In this document: positions 57,623 to 64,000 of the stretch, piece by piece | How positions within the stretch are numbered: the stretch's first letter is position 1 | How the letters are laid out: each line of letters begins with the position of its first letter | Source: Microtetraspora glauca | GTDB taxonomy: Bacteria > Actinomycetota > Actinomycetes > Streptomycetales > Streptomycetaceae | Assembly: GCA_000721275.1 (NCBI GenBank) | Contig: JOFO01000004.1 | Location: forward strand, 124,001 to 188,000 | Direction: 5' to 3' | DNA: 64,000 nucleotides | Translations under genes and position numbers: made by a program | Notes under the pieces: generated by a model | Seen by the model: the letters and a program-made list of their open reading frames with translations, nothing else | Database searches by the model: none | What the model was told of the DNA's origin: nothing

Positions 57623-59023
57623 ATGGCCGCCGCAAGACCCGCCCCCACGTCCCCCGGATCCATCAAGCGCATCGTCGCCGCGAGCCTCATCGGCACCACC
57701 ATCGAGTGGTACGACTTCTTCCTCTACGGATCGGCCGCCGCGCTCGTCTTCAACACGCTGTTCTTCCCCAGCGCCGACCCGCTCGTCGGCACGCTGATCG
57801 CGTTCATCACGTACGCCATCGGGTTCGCCGCCCGGCCGCTCGGCGGCATCGTCTTCGGTCACTTCGGGGACAAGATCGGACGCAAGAAGCTGCTGGTGCT
57901 CAGCCTGCTCATGATGGGCGGCGCCACCTTCGCCATGGGGCTGCTGCCCACGTACGGGACCATCGGCGTGTGGGCGCCGATCCTGCTGACCGTGCTGCGC
58001 CTGGTCCAGGGCTTCGCGCTCGGCGGCGAGTGGGGCGGCGCCGTGCTGATCGTCTCCGAGCACGGCGGCGACAAGAACCGCGGCTTCTGGGCCTCGTGGC
58101 CGCAGGCCGGCGCGCCCGGCGGCAACCTGCTCGCCACCGGCGTCCTGGCCCTGCTCGCCGCCGTCCAGTCGGACGCCGCCTTCCAGTCCTGGGGCTGGCG
58201 CATCCCGTTCCTGCTGTCCGGTCTGCTCGTCATGATCGGCCTGTGGATCCGCGTCTCGGTGTCCGAGTCCCCGGTCTTCCTGGAGGCCCAGGCGAAGGCG
58301 GAGGCCGCCGCGGCGGCGGGCGTCAAGGAGGAGGCCCCGGTCGTCGAGGTCTTCCGGCGCAGCTGGCGCGAGGTGCTGTCCGCCATCGGCACCCGCTTCG
58401 GCGAGAACATCTCGTACTACATCCTCACCTCCTTCCTCCTCGTGTACGTCACCACCCACCTGGGCCTGCCGAAGAGCACCGCCCTCAACGCCGTCCTCAT
58501 CGGCTCGGCCATCCACTTCGTGACCATCCCGCTCTGGGGCGCGCTGTCCGACCGCATCGGCCGGCGGCCGGTCACGCTGATCGGCTCGGTGGGCATGGCC
58601 GGGTGGGCGTTCGCCTTCTTCGGTCTCGTCGACTCGAAGTCGTTCGCGGTGATCACGCTCGCCGTCACCGCCGGTCTGCTGCTGCACGGCGCGATGTACG
58701 GCCCCCAGGCGGCCTTCATCTCCGAGATGTTCGACACGAAGGTCCGCTACTCCGGCGCGTCGATGGGCTCGCAGCTCGCCTCGATCGTCGCCGGCGCGCT
58801 CGCCCCGATCATCGCGGTCGAACTCCTCAAGGACTACGACTCCTCCGTCCCGATCTCCCTCTACCTCTGCGCGGCGGCCGTCGTCACCACGATCACCGTC
58901 GCGGTCACCCGCGAGACCCTGGGCCGCGACCTCTCCCGAGGGAAGGACGAGGAGCGGAGCGCCGGTGCCACCGCCGGCACCGCCGTCCCCTCCGTGGCCT
59001 CGTCCGCCGGCGACCGGGCCTGA
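57623..59023 (+). CDS. MHS-family proton symporter (shikimate/dicarboxylate type)
   Basis: 466 aa, 12 TM helices. Metabolite:H+ symporter marks: GTTIEWYDFFLYGSAAAL in TM1, GIVFGHFGDKIGRKKLLV loop, and GFALGGEWGGAVLIVSEH in TM4-5. Probably imports an organic acid or osmolyte. ATG 57623 (MAAARP) follows GGAAG; an upstream ATG at 57575 has no good ribosome site. C-terminal tail is Ala/Ser-rich. Codon use is normal; outside the island. Confidence 0.88.
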   Translation: MAAARPAPTSPGSIKRIVAASLIGTTIEWYDFFLYGSAAALVFNTLFFPSADPLVGTLIAFITYAIGFAARPLGGIVFGHFGDKIGRKKLLVLSLLMMGGATFAMGLLPTYGTIGVWAPILLTVLRLVQGFALGGEWGGAVLIVSEHGGDKNRGFWASWPQAGAPGGNLLATGVLALLAAVQSDAAFQSWGWRIPFLLSGLLVMIGLWIRVSVSESPVFLEAQAKAEAAAAAGVKEEAPVVEVFRRSWREVLSAIGTRFGENISYYILTSFLLVYVTTHLGLPKSTALNAVLIGSAIHFVTIPLWGALSDRIGRRPVTLIGSVGMAGWAFAFFGLVDSKSFAVITLAVTAGLLLHGAMYGPQAAFISEMFDTKVRYSGASMGSQLASIVAGALAPIIAVELLKDYDSSVPISLYLCAAAVVTTITVAVTRETLGRDLSRGKDEERSAGATAGTAVPSVASSAGDRA

Positions 59024-59138
59024 GCGCGACGCAAGCCCCCGGCCCGGTCCGCCGTCCCCCCCCGCTTCCGTGGGGAGGGACGGCGGACCGGGTCGCCCCC
59101 GTACGTCCGTCCCACCGACCCGCCCGCGAGGAGGCCCC

Positions 59139-61091
59139 ATGACCGCCGGCCGCCCCACAGCCGCCCGGACGCCCGCGACGGGCGCGACCGCCTCCGTGCC
59201 CGCGTCCGCCGAGGCCGCCCGGCGCATGCTGGACCTGCTCGCCGCCGACGCCCCCGCCGGCGAACTCGCCGCCCAGCCCGCCCGGTTCCGCGCCGACGGC
59301 GCCGACCCGGCCGAAGTCGCGTGGATCGAGGAGAGCACCCAGGTCGCGCTGTCGGTGCGGCGGGTCCTCGACCAGTACCGGCGCCGCGAGACCGAACTGG
59401 TGGCGCTGTACGACACCGCCGGGGACCTCGCCCGGCTGCGGGACCTCGACGCCGTGCTGCGCGCCATCGTCCGCAGGGCCCGTACGCTCCTCGGCTCGGA
59501 CGTCGCCTACCTCACCCTCAACGACCCGGCCGCCCGCGACACGTACATGCGGGTCACCGACGGGTCCGTCTCCGCCGCCTTCCAGCAGCTGCGGCTCGGC
59601 ATGGGCGAAGGACTCGGCGGGCTCGTCGCGCAGACCGCCCGCCCGTACGCCAGCACCGACTACCGCACCGACCACCGCTACCGGCACACCGGCACCATCG
59701 ACGACGGCGTCGCCGAGGAAGGCCTCCGGGGCATCCTCGGCGTGCCGCTGCGGCTCGGCCAGGACGTCATCGGCGTGCTGTTCGCGGCGGACCGCACCCC
59801 GCGCGAGTTCACCCCGGACGCCATCGCCCTCCTCGCGTCGCTCGCCGACCACGCCGCCGTCGCCATCGACAGCGCCCGCCGCCTCGACGAGACCCGCACC
59901 GCCCTCACCCGCCTCGAAGCCGCCAACGCGACCGCCCGCGCCCACAGCGAAGCCCTCCACCAGGCGTCCGACGCCCACGACCGGCTCTCCCAGCTGGTCC
60001 TGCGCGGGGCCGGCACCGACGAGGTCGCCGCCGAGATCGCGGCGCTGCTCGGCGGGGGAGTCGCCGTCCACGACACCGACGGCAGCGAACTCGCCCGTGT
60101 CGGCACCCCGCCCGTGGCCCCCTCCGCCGCGAGCCTGGCCGCCTCGCAGACCGAGGGACGCGCGGTCCGCGCCGACGGAGTCTGGACCTGCGCGGTCCTC
60201 GCCGGAGCCGAACCGCTCGGCAGCATCGTTCTCACGGGCCGCGGCGAACTGACCGAAGCGGACCGCCGCCTCCTCGAACGGTCCGCCCTCGTCACCGCGA
60301 TGCTCCTACTGATCCGCCGCTCGGTCGCCGAGACCGAGGACCGGGTACGCGGCGAACTCCTGGACGACCTCCTTGCCGGCCCCGACTCCTCCGCCCACTG
60401 GGACGCGGGCAGCCTCGCGCTGCGCGCCCGCCGCCTCGGACTCGACCTCGCCCGGCCGCACGCCGTCGCCGTCCTCGACTGCGAACCCGCCGCGCGGATC
60501 CGGCTCGCCGCGGAGGCCGCCCGCGTAGCGCGCGGGCTCGGCGGCCTCGCCGGCACCCGCCACGGACACACCGTCCTGCTCGTGCCGTCCGACCGGCCCG
60601 GCCCCCTCGCCCACGGCCTGGCCGCCGACCTCGCCCGGATCCTCGGCACGCCCGTCACCGCCGGCACGGCCGGGCCCGCCACCGGCCCCGGCCGGTACGC
60701 CGCCCTGCACGCCGAGGCCGTGCGCTGCCTCACCGCCCTCCACGCCCTCGGCCGCACCGGAGAGGGCGCCCACACCGCCGACCTCGGCTTCATCGGCGTC
60801 CTCCTCGGCGACCGCGCCGACATCGGCACCTACGTCGAGCGGGTCCTCGGCCCCGTCCTCGCCTACGACGCCGACCGCGGCACCGAACTCGTCCGCACGC
60901 TGCACGCCTACTACGACCACGGCGCCAGCCTCTCGCGCGCCAAGGACGCCCTCCACGTGCACGTCAACACCGTCGTCCAGCGCCTCGACCGCGTCGCCCA
61001 GCTCCTCGGCCCCGACTGGAACACCCCCGGCAGCGCCCTGGAGATCCACCTCGCCCTCCGCCTCCACCGGCTCACGACCGCACGCCCCTGA
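59139..61091 (+). CDS. GAF-domain PucR-type transcription regulator
   Basis: 650 aa. Residues about 90-260 form a GAF domain (LYDTAGDLARLRDLDAVLRAIVRRARTLLGSDVAYLTL ... GILGVPLRLGQDVIGVLFAADR). The middle has a second GAF-like part and a GGDEF-like PucR region (LDLARPHAVAVLDCE). The C-terminus is a PucR HTH_30 (LVRTLHAYYDHGASLSRAKDALHVHVNTVVQRLDRVAQLLG). Such activators often control the adjacent catabolic or transport gene, here the MHS symporter 115 bases upstream. ATG 59139 follows GAGGAGGCCCC. Confidence 0.87.
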   Translation: MTAGRPTAARTPATGATASVPASAEAARRMLDLLAADAPAGELAAQPARFRADGADPAEVAWIEESTQVALSVRRVLDQYRRRETELVALYDTAGDLARLRDLDAVLRAIVRRARTLLGSDVAYLTLNDPAARDTYMRVTDGSVSAAFQQLRLGMGEGLGGLVAQTARPYASTDYRTDHRYRHTGTIDDGVAEEGLRGILGVPLRLGQDVIGVLFAADRTPREFTPDAIALLASLADHAAVAIDSARRLDETRTALTRLEAANATARAHSEALHQASDAHDRLSQLVLRGAGTDEVAAEIAALLGGGVAVHDTDGSELARVGTPPVAPSAASLAASQTEGRAVRADGVWTCAVLAGAEPLGSIVLTGRGELTEADRRLLERSALVTAMLLLIRRSVAETEDRVRGELLDDLLAGPDSSAHWDAGSLALRARRLGLDLARPHAVAVLDCEPAARIRLAAEAARVARGLGGLAGTRHGHTVLLVPSDRPGPLAHGLAADLARILGTPVTAGTAGPATGPGRYAALHAEAVRCLTALHALGRTGEGAHTADLGFIGVLLGDRADIGTYVERVLGPVLAYDADRGTELVRTLHAYYDHGASLSRAKDALHVHVNTVVQRLDRVAQLLGPDWNTPGSALEIHLALRLHRLTTARP

Positions 61092-61137
61092 GGACGCTGT
61101 GAAGCGGCCGTGACCTGCCCGGACCGCCGGAAGCCGA

Positions 61138-61716
61138 CTAGGGCAGGGACAGCCCGATCCTGCGGCACGGCCGGTCGACGGCGGTCACGACGACCGTCAG
61201 CGCGTCACCGACCGCGACGGCCTCCTCGGGGGCCGCCACGGGAGGGGTGGCGAGGTCGCGGAGGTGGATCAGCCCCTCGACGCCGTCGGCGACCTCGACG
61301 AACGCACCGAAGGGCACGAGCTTCGTGACCGTCCCGCGCAGCGTCGCGCCGACGGCGACGCCTTCGTCGGCGAGCCGGTCGAACGGGTCCGGCCGGGTCG
61401 CCTTGAGGGACAGGCGTGCCTCGCCGTTCGTGGTGTCGAACTGCAGGAACTCGCACGAGACGCGCTGCCCGACCCGGACGACGTCCGCCGCCGACTCGAA
61501 GCGGTGCCAGGACAGCTCGGCCATGGAGATGAAGCCGACGCCGGGGAAGACCGGATGCTCCGGCCCCTCGTCGAGCGCCACGAACACGCCGAACGACTCG
61601 ATCGCGGCGACGGTGCCGGACAGGATTTCGCCCTCGCGGAGCGCCGCCAGGAACTCCCGCAACTCCGCGGGAAATGCGCGCCCTTCGGTACGGTGATGAT
61701 GAGGGGTCGCCTTCAT
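61138..61716 (-). CDS. Protein with two S1 RNA-binding domains
   Basis: 192 aa. S1 repeat 1 about 29-106 (GEILSGTVAAIESFGVFVALDEG...); S1 repeat 2 about 121-190 (GATLRGTVTKLVPFGAFVEVADGVEGLIHLRDLA). Both have the G-x-V-x-x-x-x-x-F-G-x-F/V core that binds single-stranded RNA. Much shorter than ribosomal protein S1. Role unknown, perhaps ribosome-associated. Convergent with the PucR-type gene. Confidence 0.85.
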   Translation of the reverse strand: MKATPHHHRTEGRAFPAELREFLAALREGEILSGTVAAIESFGVFVALDEGPEHPVFPGVGFISMAELSWHRFESAADVVRVGQRVSCEFLQFDTTNGEARLSLKATRPDPFDRLADEGVAVGATLRGTVTKLVPFGAFVEVADGVEGLIHLRDLATPPVAAPEEAVAVGDALTVVVTAVDRPCRRIGLSLP

Positions 61717-61787
61717 GCCGCCCAGCGTCTCACGGCGGTCATCGGGCTTGAAGGGGGCCGTCGGGTCGGCCGACCGGACGGGAAGGG

Positions 61788-62342
61788 GTGGACGGGGTGT
61801 GCGGGTTCGGAAAGGACGTGGCCGCCAAGGGGGCGGCGATCGAGGGCCTGCTCCGGCGGCACCCGGGCGCGCCGGACGCCGGACGGGGCCGCCCGTCGCT
61901 CCAGGGCTGCGAGGACGTGCCCTGGGCCGGCTTCGCGGGATGCCCGGCAGCGCTCCCGCTGGTGCTCCGGGCGCTCTTCGACCGGACGGCCGCCCCGGAG
62001 GCTCAGGGAGTGCTCAGCGGGGTGCTCTTCGACGACGTCGCCACGATGAACGCGGCCATGCCGGCCGCGCTGCCGTTCCTGCTCCGGCTCGCGAGCGATC
62101 CGGGCGTTCCGGTGCGTGCGGAGCTGCGCGACGTGGTGGTGACGGCCGCTGAGCTCTCCGAGTCGGTTGCCGGGCAGAGCGAGGCATGGGTGCTGTGGTA
62201 CGGCGCCGACGAGGATCGTCCCGAACGCGCCCTCTGCCGAGCGGTGTTCGCCGCGCACGCGGGCGTCGTGGCGTCGCTCGCGGCGGACGTGGCCGATCCG
62301 GCCCGCCGGGCGAGCCTCCGGCAGGCCGCCGGTCTGCTCTGA
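61788..62342 (+). CDS. Unknown HEAT-repeat-like protein
   Basis: 184 aa, helical and Ala/Leu-rich: ALPLVLRALFD, AALPFLLRLASDPGVPVRAELRDVVVTAAEL looks like one or two HEAT-type helical pairs, as in SMI1/immunity-like or phage-related proteins. No catalytic motif seen. GTG 61788 is a weak choice; no strong ribosome site. Confidence 0.55.
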   Translation: MDGVCGFGKDVAAKGAAIEGLLRRHPGAPDAGRGRPSLQGCEDVPWAGFAGCPAALPLVLRALFDRTAAPEAQGVLSGVLFDDVATMNAAMPAALPFLLRLASDPGVPVRAELRDVVVTAAELSESVAGQSEAWVLWYGADEDRPERALCRAVFAAHAGVVASLAADVADPARRASLRQAAGLL

Positions 62343-62367
62343 CGGGCGTGTGGGGAGTGTCCGCGGG

Positions 62368-63096
62368 TCACTCCGTGACCGGTACGCACTCCGTGAGCAG
62401 GTCGACGATGTCGCGCCAGGCTCGCTGGGCGTGCTGGGGGTGGTGGCCGACGCCGGGGACCGTGGTGTGGTCGACCGGCGGGTGGTGGAAGGCGTGCTGG
62501 GCGCCGCCGTAGACCGTGAGGCGCCAGTCGACGCCCGCGGCGCGCATCTCCGCGGTGAACGCCTCCCGTTGCGCGGGCGACATGATCGGGTCCTCCGATC
62601 CGACCCCGGCCCACACCGGGCAGCGGATGTGCGCCGCCTCGCCCGGCCGGCCCGTGGTCACCGCGTTGACCGTGCCGATCGCGCGCAGGTCGACGCCGGC
62701 CCGGCCGAGTTCCAGGGCGATCGCGCCCCCGGTGCCGTAGCCGATGGCGGCGATCCGGCCCGGGTCGGTCCGGGGCTCGGAACGCAGGACGTCGAGCGCG
62801 GCGTGGCCGATCTCCCGCATGCGGTCGGCGTCGGCGAGCAGCGGCAGGCAGCGGTCCAGCATCTCCTGCGGGTCGGCCAGATAGCGCCCGCCGTGCAGGT
62901 CGAAGGCCAGCGCCACGTACCCCAGTTCGGCCAGCGCCTCGGCCCGCCGGCGCTCGACGTCGCTCAGGCCGATGCCCTCGGGGCCGACCAGCACGGCGGG
63001 CCGGCGTCCGGTGCCGGCCGGGAGCGCCAGGTGTCCGAACATGGTCAGGGCGTCGGCCTGGTAGGTGACCGTGTGGGTGGTGACTGTGGTGGTCAT
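62368..63096 (-). CDS. Dienelactone hydrolase-family protein lacking the usual nucleophile
   Basis: 242 aa alpha/beta hydrolase of the dienelactone hydrolase group (RPAVLVGPEGIGLSDVERRRAEALAELGYVALAFDLHGG; GVGSEDPIMSPAQREAF; YGGAQHAFHHP with the late His). The nucleophile elbow, normally GYCFGG with Cys (or Ser), reads GYGTGG, so the catalytic residue is absent. It may be inactive or use another chemistry. ATG 63096. Confidence 0.82.
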   Translation of the reverse strand: MTTTVTTHTVTYQADALTMFGHLALPAGTGRRPAVLVGPEGIGLSDVERRRAEALAELGYVALAFDLHGGRYLADPQEMLDRCLPLLADADRMREIGHAALDVLRSEPRTDPGRIAAIGYGTGGAIALELGRAGVDLRAIGTVNAVTTGRPGEAAHIRCPVWAGVGSEDPIMSPAQREAFTAEMRAAGVDWRLTVYGGAQHAFHHPPVDHTTVPGVGHHPQHAQRAWRDIVDLLTECVPVTE

Positions 63097-63191
63097 GCGA
63101 CGCGACGGTAGTCACCGCCGCGCCCGCACGGGGCGCTGTTCACCGACGGCAGACAGCAGTCGGCACCGCCCCCGCCCCCGGCTCGGTCGGG

Positions 63192-63881
63192 TCAGACCAT
63201 GCGGGTGCAGACGTGGACCGACTCGCTGCCGCCGCGTTCGGAGTGGACGATGCGGAGGACGTCGTTCTTGTACGTGACCTTGAGGTACTGGCCGTCGGTG
63301 GTGCCGTCGTGGCCCGGGGGCTGCCAGGGGAGCAGCAGGGACGTGCCCTCGCCGACCTCCTTGGGGACCGTGAGGGCCTGGCCGCCCGTCAGCTTGTCCA
63401 CGTCCTCGGGCGCGTCGAACACGTCGATCCGCAGGTGTCCGCCGCGCAGCAGCCAACTGCCGGTCCAGGTCACCTGCTTGCCGCCGCCTTTCCAGACGAG
63501 GGTGAAGCCGCCGTTGCCGCCGCCGTCCGCCATCACGGTCGCCTTGCCCTTGACCGTCTCGCCGCCGGGAGTAGTGGACTCGACGGTCCAGCCGCCCCGG
63601 ACGAAGGCGTCGAAGGCGCGGCTCATGACGCCAGTCGTCGTCGCCTCCGGAGAACTCGGTGCCGAAGTGGGCTGATTCGCCGACGGCGTGGCCGAGGCCG
63701 TGGCCGAGGTCGCGGGCGTGGGCGTCGTCGCCGATGCCGTACTACCGCCCGTCCCCGCCTTCTTCGTCTCGCCCGTGCAGGCCGCGACCAGCGCCGAGGC
63801 GGCGCCGATCGCCAGGTACCGGAGGGTGGTGCGCCGGCCGATGAGGCGCGTCGCCGCCCTGAGCTGCTGGATGTCCTTCAT
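63192..63881 (-). CDS. Putative Tat-exported lipoprotein
   Basis: 229 aa. Twin-arginine-like signal RRTTLRYLA, hydrophobic AIGAASALVAAC with lipobox LVAAC (Cys35), then a Thr/Ser/Pro-rich linker (about 36-82) and a folded domain with GGWTVESTTPGGETVKGKATV and FTLVWKGGGKQVTWTGSW. Probably anchored on the outer face of the membrane. No family recognised. ATG 63881. The final 119 bases of the window hold only its upstream region. Confidence 0.75.
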   Translation of the reverse strand: MKDIQQLRAATRLIGRRTTLRYLAIGAASALVAACTGETKKAGTGGSTASATTPTPATSATASATPSANQPTSAPSSPEATTTGVMSRAFDAFVRGGWTVESTTPGGETVKGKATVMADGGGNGGFTLVWKGGGKQVTWTGSWLLRGGHLRIDVFDAPEDVDKLTGGQALTVPKEVGEGTSLLLPWQPPGHDGTTDGQYLKVTYKNDVLRIVHSERGGSESVHVCTRMV

Positions 63882-64000
63882 GTCGCCCCCGTGTGCCGTC
63901 GGTTGAAGTCAGCGGCCGCCCATCGTACGCCGACGGCTGAGACCGTCGATCATGACGCCGTCGCGCCTCCGCCGGCCGCACGGCCCTGCGTTCCGCGCGG

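Overview
The window is very GC-rich actinobacterial DNA with third-position G/C bias, GTG starts and strong GGAGG-type ribosome sites. Gene content points to Streptomyces or a close relative. The dominant content, about 3.3-57.2 kb, is a stress/dormancy island that resembles the OsdR regulon of Streptomyces and the DosR/DevR regulon of mycobacteria. It ends with its own likely regulators: a GAF-GAF histidine kinase (54022-55767, OsdK/DevS-like, keeping the heme-ligand histidine position) and a NarL/LuxR-type response regulator (55764-56453, OsdR/DevR-like). A recurring near-palindrome, roughly GGRCCGNNCGGYCC, sits 50-135 bases upstream of most island genes and is absent from the flanking genes I inspected. 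I read it as the regulator's box.

Layout. 0-3.3 kb: an unidentified partial gene, a TerC-type membrane protein, a small unknown, a frameshifted universal stress protein (USP) gene and a serine-resolvase relic. 3.3-18 kb (left arm, much decayed): STAS protein, USPs, beta-phosphoglucomutase plus GH65 phosphorylase, an alcohol dehydrogenase relic, CBS-BON proteins, flavodoxins, relics of rhodanese, DUF1918 and DUF305 genes, a Cys-rich copper-storage-like protein and a beta-CASP ribonuclease-like protein. 18.5-25 kb: ABC transporter, SHOCT protein and a CBS-CBS-USP operon. 25.1-30.4 kb: an inserted sulfide/persulfide detoxification block (CstR-like repressor, persulfide dioxygenase-rhodanese fusion, two rhodaneses, TauE exporter, MFS carrier) with its own four operators, ATACCCC-N2-GGGGTAT or close. 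30.5-57.2 kb (right arm, mostly intact): DUF1918, USPs, XRE-PNPOx protein, Hsp20, flavodoxin, Rv1733c-like protein, two P-type ATPases, DUF4389 protein, K+ channel, CBS-BON proteins, cNMP-binding protein, a second ribonuclease paralogue, alcohol dehydrogenase, phosphoglucomutase, a gutted GH65 gene, Acg-type nitroreductase, and the two-component system. 57.6-64 kb: ordinary flanking genes (MHS-type transporter, GAF/PucR-like regulator, S1-domain protein, hydrolase, lipoprotein).

How it works together (inference). Under oxygen limitation or redox stress the OsdK/OsdR pair would switch on ATP-binding USPs, adenylate-sensing CBS proteins, a small heat-shock protein, flavin redox proteins, ion pumps and channel, and RNA turnover enzymes. 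Sugar phosphorolysis (GH65, then beta-phosphoglucomutase) would supply glucose-6-phosphate without spending ATP. The left arm looks like an older, eroding copy of modules kept intact on the right: there are ten intact and three broken USP genes, six intact and one broken CBS-BON genes, and two copies each of several others.
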